Part shown: in pieces, positions 17,556 through 25,962 of the stretch
Layout of the letters: every line of letters begins with the position of its first letter
How positions within the stretch are numbered: position 1 is the first letter of the stretch
From: BP-464 sp963825415
GTDB lineage: Bacteria > Actinomycetota > Thermoleophilia > Solirubrobacterales > Solirubrobacteraceae
Reading direction: 5' to 3'
DNA length: 64,000 nt
Assembly: GCA_963825415.1 (NCBI GenBank)
Contig: CAWGTD010000006.1
Location: forward strand, 496,001 to 560,000
Position numbers and translations under genes: made by a program
The notes under the pieces: model-generated
What the model was told of the DNA's origin: nothing
What the model saw: the letters and a program-made list of their open reading frames with translations, nothing else
Databases searched by the model: none

Positions 17556-18662
17556 GTGGCCTCGATCCTGATCGCCAACCTCTGGCGACGCCCCGGGCGC
17601 ACGGCGTTCACCGCGCTGGGCATCGCGCTCGGCGTCGCGACGATCGTCGCGCTGCTGTCGCTCGGCGACGGCCTGAAGAAGACGGCCGGCGGGCTGGTGC
17701 ACCTCGGCGACTCGGACTTCGCCGTCTTCCAGCACGGCGTCGAGGACCCGACAGCGTCCTTCCTGCCCGAGTCGCTCGAGCGCAGGGTGAGGGCCGTGCC
17801 CGGCGTGGCGACGACCGTGCCGATCATGCTGCTCGTCGAGAAGATCAAGCCGCATCCCGAGGCGATCGTGTTCGGCACCCCGCCCAAGGGCTCGATGGCC
17901 GCGCGGCTGGTGATGCTCTCCGGCCACCGCGCCGAACACACCGGTGAGGTGGCGGTCGGCGACATCCTCGCCAGCCGCATGCACACCGGCCTGAACGACA
18001 AGCTCAAGGTCGGCAAGCGCTCGCTGAAGGTCGTCGGCATCTACCACGTGGGGCAGTTCTTCGTCGACTCCGGCGCGGTCGTCGGCCTCGGCGAGGCCCA
18101 GGGCATCGTCCAGCGCCCCGACGAGGTGACGACCGTCGCGGTGCAGATCGCCGCCAACGCCCACACCAAGGACGTCGCCAAGGCGGTCGGTCGCCTGCTG
18201 CCCGGCACCGACGTGATCGCCAACCCCGAGGAGGCGGCGCGCGCGGGCGCCAACGGTCAGCTCATCCACAAGACCGTGCTGCTGCTCGTGGCCGTCGCGC
18301 TGATCATCGGCGGCATCGGGGTGACGAACACGATGGCCATGGCCGTCCTCGAGCGAGCGCGCGAGCTCGCGCTGATGTCAGCGGTCGGCTGGTCGCCGCG
18401 TCAGGTCGGCGGCCTGGTGCTCGCCGAGGGGATCGCGGTGAGCGTCATCGGCGCCGGCGTCGGATTGCTGCTCGGGGTGCTGGGCGCCGGAGGGCTCACC
18501 GACGCGCTCGGGGTGAGCAACGCCGTGCGGCCCGAGGTGACCGCGACGAGCATGGGCCGCGGCCTGGTCATCGGGATCGCCATCGGCGTGCTCGGCGGCC
18601 TCTATCCGGCATGGCGGGTCAGCCGCCTGCCGGCCGAAGAGCTCTTGACGCGCGGCGCCTAG
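17556..18662 (+). CDS. ABC transporter permease, FtsX/MacB type
   Basis: 368 residues from GTG 17556. One N-terminal membrane helix (TAFTALGIALGVATIVALL), a large extracytoplasmic MacB-PCD domain, then three C-terminal helices (LLLVAVALIIGGIGVTNTMAMAVL, ISVIGAGVGLLLGVLG region, LVIGIAIGVLGGLYPAWRVSRLPAEELLTRGA). The ending PAWRVSRL-x-P-x-E-L matches FtsX permeases. MacB-type pumps move lipoproteins, peptides or antibiotics out of the membrane. The likely ATPase is encoded convergently next to it; both stop within one CTAG. Confidence 0.88.
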   Translation: MASILIANLWRRPGRTAFTALGIALGVATIVALLSLGDGLKKTAGGLVHLGDSDFAVFQHGVEDPTASFLPESLERRVRAVPGVATTVPIMLLVEKIKPHPEAIVFGTPPKGSMAARLVMLSGHRAEHTGEVAVGDILASRMHTGLNDKLKVGKRSLKVVGIYHVGQFFVDSGAVVGLGEAQGIVQRPDEVTTVAVQIAANAHTKDVAKAVGRLLPGTDVIANPEEAARAGANGQLIHKTVLLLVAVALIIGGIGVTNTMAMAVLERARELALMSAVGWSPRQVGGLVLAEGIAVSVIGAGVGLLLGVLGAGGLTDALGVSNAVRPEVTATSMGRGLVIGIAIGVLGGLYPAWRVSRLPAEELLTRGA

Positions 18663-19393
18663 GAGTCCGGCGGCGCGACGAGGCGGCCGTCGAGCATGTA
18701 GAGAATCCGGTCCGCGCGGTCGGCGATCTCGGCGTCGTGGGTGACGACGATCATCGACGTCCCGCGGCGGGCGCGGGCGCTCTCGAGCAACTCGAGGATC
18801 CGCGCGCTGTTGGCGGAGTCCAGGGCGCCGGTCGGCTCGTCGGCGAGCAGCAGCCGGGGATCGTTGGCCAGGGCGCGGGCGACGGCGACGCGCTGGCGCT
18901 CACCGCCTGAGAGCTCGCCGGGAAGATGGTCGGTGCGGCCGGTGAGGCCGACCTCGTCGAGCAGGTCGAGGGCGCGCTTGCGGCGATCGGTGCGCGACAG
19001 CCCGGCCGCCACGAGCGGGACCTCGACGTTGCCCTGGGCCGTGAGCATCGGCAGCAGGTGGTGCAGCTGGAAGATGAACCCGACCACGTCGCGGTGATAG
19101 CCGGCCAGCCCACCGTGGGCCTCGGGCGGGACGCCGTCGACCGTCACCCGGCCGCTGTCGGGGCGGGCGAGCCCGCCGATAAGCCCCAGCAGCGTGCTCT
19201 TGCCGGAGCCGCTGGGCCCCATCAGGGCGACACATTCACCGGGGCGGACGTGCAGCGAGACGTCGGCCACGGCGATGACCGCGCCGCGGACGCGGCGCAC
19301 GCGCTCGACGACCACCTCGGCGCCGGCCCGCACCGCCTCATCGGTCTGCACCTGCGGGGCTCCCCCCGCCTGTGTTTCCGGCCGCGCGCTCAT
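18659..19393 (-). CDS. ABC transporter ATP-binding protein, LolD/MacB type
   Basis: 244 residues. Walker A MGPSGSGKSTLLGLIGG, Q-loop in FIFQLHHLLPMLTAQGNVEVPL, signature LSGGERQRVAVARALANDP, Walker B LLLADEPTGALDS and H-loop VVTHDAEIADRADR. It is the LolD/MacB ATPase group that pairs with FtsX-type permeases. Here the permease is on the opposite strand, so the two subunits are not cotranscribed, which is unusual for this family. ATG at 19393. Confidence 0.92.
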   Translation of the reverse strand: MSARPETQAGGAPQVQTDEAVRAGAEVVVERVRRVRGAVIAVADVSLHVRPGECVALMGPSGSGKSTLLGLIGGLARPDSGRVTVDGVPPEAHGGLAGYHRDVVGFIFQLHHLLPMLTAQGNVEVPLVAAGLSRTDRRKRALDLLDEVGLTGRTDHLPGELSGGERQRVAVARALANDPRLLLADEPTGALDSANSARILELLESARARRGTSMIVVTHDAEIADRADRILYMLDGRLVAPPDS

Positions 19394-19491
19394 CCGTGAA
19401 TCGACTCTAGCGGGCGCCCGCGAACGACCCGCCGGTCCCATCTCACCGCATATCGGGGCAAGGATCGCCCGGTTTCTGCGTTGGAGACTGC

Positions 19492-21210
19492 ATGAAGAAG
19501 CTCTTCGCCATCTCTCTCGCCGCCGCGTTCCTCGTGCCGGCGTCCTCCGCTCTGGCCGTGCCGACAAAGCTGCCAGACGGCGCCAAGTGGTCTCAGGCCA
19601 CGATCACCGAGCCCGACGGGACCAAGCTCCACGCCGACATCCTGCGTCCGGCGCATCTGCCCGACAACGCCAAGACACCGGTCATCGTGTCGATCGGCCC
19701 GTACTTCAACCACTCCGGGCAGGAGAGCGCCGTCGACGACTACGAGCCGCTCAACGCGCCCGAAGGCCCGTCGAACCGCTTCCTGGACTTCATCGAGGGC
19801 GGCCGGCTCATGCAGCGCGGCTACACCTTCGTGATGGTCGACCTGCGCGGCTTCGGCGGCTCGACCGGTTGCCTGGACTGGGGCGGCCCGGGCGAGCAGT
19901 CCGACGTGGTCGAGTCGATCAAGTGGGCGGCCACGCAGCCGTGGTCGACCGGCGCCGTCGGCACCTACGGCAAGTCCTATGACGGCATGACCGGCCTGAT
20001 CGCCGCTGCCAAGCAGCCGCCCGGCCTGAAGGCCGTCGTCTCCGGCGAGCCGGTCTACGACGACTACCGCTACCTCTACGGCGACGGCATCCGCCGCCTG
20101 AACTGGGCCGCCACGCCGGCGCTCTACGACGCGATCTCGATCACGCCGGGGCCGGCTCAGGACGACCCGATGTACAACGTCAACGGCGCGAGCGAGAACG
20201 CCCAGCGCCCCGGCTGCCACGCGGCCAACTGGTTCGACCAGGCCGGCAACGAGGACCACTACTCGGCGTTCTGGCGCGAGCGCAACATCATCACGATGGT
20301 CAAGGGCTCGACCGTGCCTGTGTTCTTCACCCAGGGCACGACCGAGAACAACACCGTCGGCGACGGCCTCGCGCAGTTCCTGGCCAACCACGCGGGCCCC
20401 GAGCGCGGCTGGATCGGCCCGTGGCTGCATGTCCGCGGCAACGAGACCGACGGCCGCCCCAACGGGCGACTGCTGATGGGCCGCCAGGGCTGGTTCGACG
20501 AGGTCATGCGGTACTACGACAAGTACCTCAAGGGCGTCGCACCGGCGGTCAAGGACCCGAACTTCGCGGTCCAGACCAACGACGGCATCTGGCGCGGTGA
20601 GTCCAAGTGGCCGCCGTCGGACGCCCGCGACTACACCAGCGACCTGCGGTCGGGCACGTACACCGACACCAGCAACTCGTCGGCGACCGGCAGCGATGCC
20701 AACGCGACGTCGGGTGTCTGGACGATCTCGCCGCCGCTGCCGTACGACGCGCACTACGCGGGCTCGGGCAAGGCGGTCATCGACGTCGCCTCGACGTTGC
20801 CGCGCGCGAACCTCGTGATCGACGTCTATGACCTCGACGAGACGGGCAAGGGCCCGTTGGTGACCCGTCAGGGCCATCTGATCTACGGCAACGGCGCCGT
20901 GCCGATGGACCTCTGGTCGACCGACTGGAAGTTCAAGAAGGGCCACCGGATCGCCGTTCGCGTCACCGACAACAACGCCGACTGGTTCGCGCTGGCGATA
21001 CCGACCAACCAGACGGTCAACGTCTATGGCGGCACCGTGACGCTGCCGTTCCTCAAGAAGGCGCGGACCAGCGCGAACACGATCCAGGGCGACCCGGGCG
21101 TGCAGCTGCCGTCGTACCTGGCCGACACGGTGACGGTGCCGCCCGCGATCCTGGAGTCCTCGACCTCGAGCGACTTCACGCTTCCGCCGGCCCAGGTCGT
21201 CGGGCAGTAA
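19492..21210 (+). CDS. Secreted S15/CocE-family hydrolase, copy 3
   Basis: 572 residues, intact. Signal peptide MKKLFAISLAAAFLVPASSALA. Same architecture as copies 1 and 2: ITEPDGTKLHADILRPAHL, VDLRGFGGSTGCLDWGGPGEQ, nucleophile YGKSYDGMTGL, the NNTVGDGLAQFL segment, His in GPWLHVRGNET, and the C-terminal jelly-roll. It is closest to copy 1 (shared YDDYRYLYGDG and KWPPSDA segments), so copy 3 and copy 1 probably duplicated from each other, separately from copy 2. A GGAGA element precedes the ATG. Confidence 0.88.
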   Translation: MKKLFAISLAAAFLVPASSALAVPTKLPDGAKWSQATITEPDGTKLHADILRPAHLPDNAKTPVIVSIGPYFNHSGQESAVDDYEPLNAPEGPSNRFLDFIEGGRLMQRGYTFVMVDLRGFGGSTGCLDWGGPGEQSDVVESIKWAATQPWSTGAVGTYGKSYDGMTGLIAAAKQPPGLKAVVSGEPVYDDYRYLYGDGIRRLNWAATPALYDAISITPGPAQDDPMYNVNGASENAQRPGCHAANWFDQAGNEDHYSAFWRERNIITMVKGSTVPVFFTQGTTENNTVGDGLAQFLANHAGPERGWIGPWLHVRGNETDGRPNGRLLMGRQGWFDEVMRYYDKYLKGVAPAVKDPNFAVQTNDGIWRGESKWPPSDARDYTSDLRSGTYTDTSNSSATGSDANATSGVWTISPPLPYDAHYAGSGKAVIDVASTLPRANLVIDVYDLDETGKGPLVTRQGHLIYGNGAVPMDLWSTDWKFKKGHRIAVRVTDNNADWFALAIPTNQTVNVYGGTVTLPFLKKARTSANTIQGDPGVQLPSYLADTVTVPPAILESSTSSDFTLPPAQVVGQ

Positions 21211-21221
21211 CGGACTTGCGA

Positions 21222-21250
21222 GCCCCGGTGGCGCAGCGCGCCGCCGGGGC
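21222..21250. terminator. GC-rich hairpin between convergent genes
   Basis: A 13-bp stem (one G-T pair) with a 3-nt AGC loop lies between the stops of the S15 hydrolase (+) and the RTX protein (-). It has no T-run on either side. Its position suggests a bidirectional transcription terminator. Confidence 0.5.
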
Positions 21251-21258
21251 CGCACTCC

Positions 21259-22545
21259 CTACCGGCGGTAGCGGCTCTTGACGCTCTCGCAGCCGCGCAC
21301 GCTCGGCTTCACGCGGCCGTAGAAGACGGTGTCGCGGCCCGCGCCGCAGTCGATGCTCACGTGCCGGGCGGTGGCCGCGTAGACCTCGTCGTCGCCCGGG
21401 CCGGCCACGACGCGGTTCTGGCCGCGGCCGCGCAGGCGGATCTGGTCGGCGCCGTCGCCGCCGAGCAGCACGTTGGCGCCCTCGCCGCCCTGGAGGAAGT
21501 CGTTGCCCGCCTCGCCGACGATGCGGTTCGAGCCGCGCCCGCCGTAGATCGTGTCGTCGCCCGCCCCGCCTTCGAGGAGGTCGGACGAGCCCTGGCCGCC
21601 CGCCTCGTGGTTGCGGTCGCCCCAGATCACGTCGTTGCCCTCGCCGCCGGTCAGGCGGTCCGAGCCATGGCCGCCGAGCAGGGTGTCGTCGCGCGCGGTG
21701 CCCAGGTGCGAGGCGCCGGCGTCGGAGGCGAGCCAGCGGATGCCGCGCGCGGGATCGGCCACGGGCGCGGCGGCCACGACGTCCTCGCAGTCGCGGATGC
21801 GGCCCTGGCGCAGCGCCTGGGAGTTCGACACTCCGCCGGGTCGGCGGTAGGGGTTGACGACGATCGTGTCGGCGCCGGGCCCGCAGTCGACGGACTCGAC
21901 CGCTGTGCCGTTGTTGACGTAGACCACGTCGTCGCCGTCGCCGGCGTAGATCGCGTCGGGCCCCGAGTCGGCGTAGATGACGTCGTTGCCCTCGCCGCCC
22001 TGGATGACGTCGCCGCCAGACCCTCCGTGCAGGAGGTCGTCCCCGGAGCCGCCGGAGACCAGGTCCGGCGCCGCAGCGCCGTCGAGCACGTCACCGCCCG
22101 CCCCGCCGCTCATGATGTCGTGGCCGAAGCCGCCGAACAGCCGGTCGGCACCATCGCCGCCGGACAGACGGTCGTCCCCCGAGCCACCGTCGAGCAGGTC
22201 GTCGCCGCCGAGCGCGGTCAGCGAGTCGCCGCCGGTGTCGCCGAACAGCCGGTCGGCACCCGGCCCGCCGCGCAGATGGTCGGAGCCCTCGAGCCCGTGC
22301 AGCTCGGCGGCCCCGCCCGAGACGGTCAGGCTGTCAGGGCCGGGCAGGCCGTAGCGCACCTTCGCCGGCGCCGCAGGGAGGGCCGTCAGCTCCGGCGCGA
22401 CCGGAAGCCCGTCGACCGTCGGCACCGCCCACGCGGTGGGCAGCCCGGCCGGGAGCGCGACCGGCAGAAGGTCAGCGCGCGCAGCCGCAGGCACCGCAAA
22501 GGCGGCGAGCAGGCAGGCGAGCATGCAGAAGCGACGGCGCCCCAT
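21259..22545 (-). CDS. Secreted RTX (haemolysin-type calcium-binding) repeat protein
   Basis: 428 residues. Signal peptide MGRRRFCMLACLLAAFAVPAAARA followed by more than a dozen GGxGxDxLxG nonapeptides (GGSGDDRLSGGDGADRLFGG, GGEGNDVIYADSGPD, GGHGSDRLTGGEGNDVIWG), interrupted by a Cys-containing stretch (IRDCEDVVAA). These repeats fold into a calcium-binding beta-roll. In Gram-negatives such proteins leave by type I secretion; here the N-terminal signal implies Sec export, as expected for a monoderm. No enzymatic domain is seen, so a structural or adhesive role is likely. Confidence 0.88.
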   Translation of the reverse strand: MGRRRFCMLACLLAAFAVPAAARADLLPVALPAGLPTAWAVPTVDGLPVAPELTALPAAPAKVRYGLPGPDSLTVSGGAAELHGLEGSDHLRGGPGADRLFGDTGGDSLTALGGDDLLDGGSGDDRLSGGDGADRLFGGFGHDIMSGGAGGDVLDGAAAPDLVSGGSGDDLLHGGSGGDVIQGGEGNDVIYADSGPDAIYAGDGDDVVYVNNGTAVESVDCGPGADTIVVNPYRRPGGVSNSQALRQGRIRDCEDVVAAAPVADPARGIRWLASDAGASHLGTARDDTLLGGHGSDRLTGGEGNDVIWGDRNHEAGGQGSSDLLEGGAGDDTIYGGRGSNRIVGEAGNDFLQGGEGANVLLGGDGADQIRLRGRGQNRVVAGPGDDEVYAATARHVSIDCGAGRDTVFYGRVKPSVRGCESVKSRYRR

Positions 22546-22616
22546 CCCCCTTCAGATCGGCAGGCCCGCCGCGTCGCTGAAGCGCGTGCGGCGAGCCTGG
22601 CCGAACGGTTTCCTGG

Positions 22617-23789
22617 TCAGACGCGCTGGATCAGCGTGCCTGTACCGAGCCCGCCGCCGCAGCACATCGTGACGAAGCCGATCTCCTTGTCGGAGCGCTC
22701 GAGCTCGTGCAGCAGCGTGGTGAGCAGCCGTGCGCCGGTCGAGCCGAGCGGGTGGCCGAGCGCCATCGCGCCGCCGTTGACGTTGACGCGGTCCATGTCG
22801 GGGCTGTGCTCCCGCCGCCAGGCGGCCACGACCGGTGCGAACGCCTCGTTGATCTCGAACAGGTCGATGTCGTCGATCGACATCGAGTTGCGCTCCAGGA
22901 TCTTCGCCGTCGCCGGGATCGGGCCCTCGAGCATCTTGACCGGGTCGCAGCCGACGGTCGTCTGGTCGACGATCCGCGCGCGCGGAGTCAGGCCGAGCTC
23001 GGAAGCCTTGTCGGCGCTCATCAGCAGCACGGCGGCCGCGCCGTCGGAGATCTGCGAGGCGTTGCCCGCCGTGATCTTGCCGTCCTCCTTGAAGACGGTC
23101 TTCAGCTGGCTCAGCGACTCGAGGTTCGTGTCCGGGCGGATGCCCTGGTCGGTCACGTAGGTGTCGCCGTTGACCTGCATCGGGATCATCTCGCGCTCGA
23201 AGCGGCCTTCCTCGGTGGCCTGGTGGGCGAGCTTGTGCGAGCGCACGGCGAGCTCGTCGAGCTCCGAACGGGGGATCTCCCACTCGTCGGCGATCAGCTC
23301 GGCCCCGAGGCCCTGGCCGACGATGTTGTGCTTGGCCATCAGCTCGGGGGTGAAGGCGAAGCCGAAGTCCTGCTGGGTCTTCATGCCGGCGGAGAAGGGC
23401 AGCATGCCCATGTGCTCGACGCCGCCGCCGATGACGACGTCGTGGACGCCCGAGGCGATCTGCGCCGCCGCGAAGTTGACCGCCTGCTGGCCCGAGCCAC
23501 ACTGCAGATCGATCGTCGTGGCCGACGTCTCGATCGGGAAGCCCTCCTGCAGCCATGCGTTGCGGCCGGCGTGGAGCCCCTGCGGGCCGAACTGCTGCAC
23601 GCAGCCGGCGATCACGTTCTCGACCTGCGCGGGATCGATCCCCGAACGCTCGATCACGGCGCGATAGGACGCGCCGAGCAGCTCGTTGGGGTGCGTGTCC
23701 TTGTAGTAGCCCTTCTCCCTGTGGCCCCTGCCGATCGGCGTGCGGGCCGCCTCGACGATTACGACCTCGCGGCCCTCGAGAACGCTCAT
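22617..23789 (-). CDS. Acetyl-CoA C-acyltransferase (thiolase)
   Basis: 390 residues from ATG 23789. Catalytic Cys in TTIDLQCGSGQQAVN, NEAFAPVVAAW, the His loop GGAMALGHPLGSTGARL and second Cys in TMCCGGGLGTG. It performs thiolytic cleavage of 3-ketoacyl-CoA or its reverse. It is divergent from a 3-hydroxyacyl-CoA dehydrogenase with 56 bp between starts, so the two catalyse consecutive beta-oxidation steps and may be controlled together. Confidence 0.93.
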   Translation of the reverse strand: MSVLEGREVVIVEAARTPIGRGHREKGYYKDTHPNELLGASYRAVIERSGIDPAQVENVIAGCVQQFGPQGLHAGRNAWLQEGFPIETSATTIDLQCGSGQQAVNFAAAQIASGVHDVVIGGGVEHMGMLPFSAGMKTQQDFGFAFTPELMAKHNIVGQGLGAELIADEWEIPRSELDELAVRSHKLAHQATEEGRFEREMIPMQVNGDTYVTDQGIRPDTNLESLSQLKTVFKEDGKITAGNASQISDGAAAVLLMSADKASELGLTPRARIVDQTTVGCDPVKMLEGPIPATAKILERNSMSIDDIDLFEINEAFAPVVAAWRREHSPDMDRVNVNGGAMALGHPLGSTGARLLTTLLHELERSDKEIGFVTMCCGGGLGTGTLIQRV

Positions 23790-23831
23790 GCGCGGAATCC
23801 TTTGACTCGGTGTCGAAAACTGGTGTCCGGG

Positions 23832-23837
23832 TAGCGT
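23832..23837 (+). promoter_or_regulatory. -10 box of a near-leaderless transcript
   Basis: TAGCGT ends 8 nt before the ATG at 23846. With normal spacing, transcription would start at or next to the first codon. Confidence 0.45.
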
Positions 23838-23845
23838 ACCGGCGC

Positions 23846-24661
23846 ATGCAGGAGCGGCTGGGCATCGCCGGAAGCGGCGCGATCGCCTGCGGCCTGGCCG
23901 CCACCGCGGCACGGCACGCTGACGACATCGTGCTCTGGGCGCGGTCGGATGACTCCGCCGCACGGGCGACCGAGACGGTGGCGAAGGTCTGTGGCCGCCT
24001 GAGTGGGGAGATCAACTCGGCCCACGTGCGGGTGGTCACCGATCTCGAGGCGCTCGCGCAGGCGACGTTCGTGGTCGAGGCGATCGCCGAGGACCACGAC
24101 GCGAAGGTCTCGCTGCTGGCCGAGCTGGGCGGGCATGCGCCGGCCGACGCCGTGCTGGCGACCACGACCTCGTCGCTGTCCGTGCAGGAACTGGCGCAGG
24201 CCAGCGGCCGGCCGGATCGCTTCGTCGCCCTGCACGTGTTCAACCCCGTGCCCAAGATGGGCCTGGTCGAGCTGGCCTTCCCGCGCGAGGCGGCCGAGGA
24301 CACGCGCGCGCGGGCACGCAGGCTGTGCGAGGATCTCGGCAAGACCGCGGTCGAGGTGCCCGACACGCCGGGCTTCGTCGTCAACCGGCTGCTGTTCCCC
24401 TACCTCTTCAGCGCGGTCGAGCTGCTCGACCAGACCGGCGTCGGTGCCGCTGACATCGACGCCTGCATGAAGCTCGGCGCCTCGCATCCGATGGGCCCCC
24501 TGGAGCTGTTGGACTTCATCGGCCTCGACGTCGCGGAGGCGATCGGCGATGAGATCGGCGCGGCCGTTCCGGCCCGGGTGCGTGCGCTGGTCGCCGAGGG
24601 CGCCACGGGCCGCAAGGCCGGGCGCGGGCTCTACGACTACGCGCCCGCGCCGACCGCCTGA
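23846..24661 (+). CDS. 3-hydroxyacyl-CoA dehydrogenase family protein
   Basis: 271 residues, a single-domain-pair enzyme shorter than FadB fusions. Rossmann start LGIAGSGAIACGLAATAA, then ATFVVEAIAEDHDAKVSLLAELG, ATTTSSLSVQELAQ, VALHVFNPVPKMGLVELAF (catalytic His in LHVFNPVP) and the C-terminal dimerisation domain GFVVNRLLFPYLF, ending GRKAGRGLYDY. It should oxidise 3-hydroxyacyl-CoA with NAD+. No obvious ribosome-binding site; a TAGCGT -10 box sits just before the ATG. The 3' end overlaps the convergent hydrolase by 25 bp. Confidence 0.9.
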   Translation: MQERLGIAGSGAIACGLAATAARHADDIVLWARSDDSAARATETVAKVCGRLSGEINSAHVRVVTDLEALAQATFVVEAIAEDHDAKVSLLAELGGHAPADAVLATTTSSLSVQELAQASGRPDRFVALHVFNPVPKMGLVELAFPREAAEDTRARARRLCEDLGKTAVEVPDTPGFVVNRLLFPYLFSAVELLDQTGVGAADIDACMKLGASHPMGPLELLDFIGLDVAEAIGDEIGAAVPARVRALVAEGATGRKAGRGLYDYAPAPTA

Positions 24662-25434
24662 GGCCGGCGCGCGGTCACCTCGAGGATCGACCGCGACACC
24701 AGCGCCGGGTCGTCCACCATCGGGCAGTGGCCCAGCCCGTCGAGCACGACGAAGTCTGCGTCCGGGACGAGATCGCGCAGGCGCTGCGAGTAGCGCTCCA
24801 CCGGGATGATGCGGTCGCGACTGCCCCACACGATGCGCACCGGGCTGGAGATCCCGTCGAACGCCTTCGGCGGGCCGTCGCGCATGATCGCCTCCAACAG
24901 ATCGAGGTAGATCGCGCAGTCCCCCGCGCCGGTCAGCATGCCCGCCGCCTGCTTGGGGGTGAGCCGCTCGGGGTGCGCGCAGACGTCGCGTAGTAGGAGC
25001 CGGCGCAGGCCGGGCCTGCGCATCAGCCGATCCGCCCGGGGGACGATGAGGGGCAGCCCGCGATGGTTGCGGCGGAACATCCGGCCCAGCCGCCGCTCGT
25101 CGCGTGTCGCCTGCTCCCAGCCGCCGGCCGGAGCGATCGCGACCACCGAGCGGGCACGGCCGCGGCAGGCCAGCTCGAGCGCGAGCCAACCGCCGAGCGA
25201 GTTGCCGCACAGGTGGGCGGTCTGAAGCCCCGCGGCGTCCATGTCGCGCTCAACCCCGTCGGCCAGCGCGGCAACCGACGCCGCGACGCCGTCGGCCAGG
25301 GGCGCACCGCCGCAGTGGCCCGCCAACGTCAGCGCGTGGATGTCGTGGCGCTCGGCCAGCATCGGCAGGACGGGCTCCCACACGTCCGCCGTGGCCGAGA
25401 ACCCGTGCAGGAGGACCAGCGGCTCGGTGTCCAT
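24637..25434 (-). CDS. Alpha/beta-fold hydrolase
   Basis: 265 residues. PLVLLHGFSATADVWEPVL (oxyanion strand), nucleophile elbow LCGNSLGGWLALELA with Ser, acid in IVWGSRDRIIPVERYS, and His in DGLGHCPMVDDP. The full catalytic triad is present. The specific substrate is unknown; the fold includes esterases, haloperoxidases and C-C hydrolases. It lies 9 bp downstream of the acetyltransferase gene and may be cotranscribed with it. Confidence 0.87.
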   Translation of the reverse strand: MDTEPLVLLHGFSATADVWEPVLPMLAERHDIHALTLAGHCGGAPLADGVAASVAALADGVERDMDAAGLQTAHLCGNSLGGWLALELACRGRARSVVAIAPAGGWEQATRDERRLGRMFRRNHRGLPLIVPRADRLMRRPGLRRLLLRDVCAHPERLTPKQAAGMLTGAGDCAIYLDLLEAIMRDGPPKAFDGISSPVRIVWGSRDRIIPVERYSQRLRDLVPDADFVVLDGLGHCPMVDDPALVSRSILEVTARRPQAVGAGA

Positions 25435-25443
25435 CGGCCGATC

Positions 25444-25962
25444 CTACGCCGCGCGGTCGAGCGTGTGTACCTGCACGCCGCGCGGCCACGACGGGTGGTC
25501 CATGTCGCGCCAGAACTCGAATCCCAGCTTGCGCGCCACCCCGAGCGAAGCGACGTTGTCGCGGTCGATGATGCACACGAGCCGCTTCAGTCCGTGCTCG
25601 CCGAACGCCGCGCGAACGGCCTCCGCTCCGCCCTCGGTCGCCAGGCCGCGCCCCCAGTGCGCGCGCCCCAGCCGCCAGCCGACCTCGACCTCGGCCGAGA
25701 GCGCGGGCAGGCTGAGCGGATGGGCCAGGCCGACGAAGCCGATCACCTCGCCGCTTTGAAGAAGCTCGGCCATCCACAGGCCGAACCCGTGGTCGTCCCA
25801 GTGGTTGATCATGCCCCGCAGCAGCAGGTCGCTGGCGACCCGGGTCAGCGGGCCCGTCTTCGACACGAACCGGGCGACCTCCGGGTCGCTGTTGACGATC
25901 GCGAACGCTTCGGCGTCCTCGATCCGCGGACGACGCAGCAACAGCCGTTCGGTCTCTGGCAC
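25444..25962 (-). CDS. GNAT N-acetyltransferase, RimJ/RimL type
   Basis: 172 residues. Opens PETERLLLRRPRIEDAEAFAIVNSDPEVARFV and continues with EVIGFVGLAHPLSL, EVEVGWRLGRAHWGRGLATEGGAEAVRAAF (acetyl-CoA binding R-G-x-G/A) and VASLGVARKLGFEF. It transfers acetyl from acetyl-CoA to an N-terminus or small amine; substrate not identifiable. The next gene downstream starts 9 bp later on the same strand. Confidence 0.88.
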   Translation of the reverse strand: MPETERLLLRRPRIEDAEAFAIVNSDPEVARFVSKTGPLTRVASDLLLRGMINHWDDHGFGLWMAELLQSGEVIGFVGLAHPLSLPALSAEVEVGWRLGRAHWGRGLATEGGAEAVRAAFGEHGLKRLVCIIDRDNVASLGVARKLGFEFWRDMDHPSWPRGVQVHTLDRAA

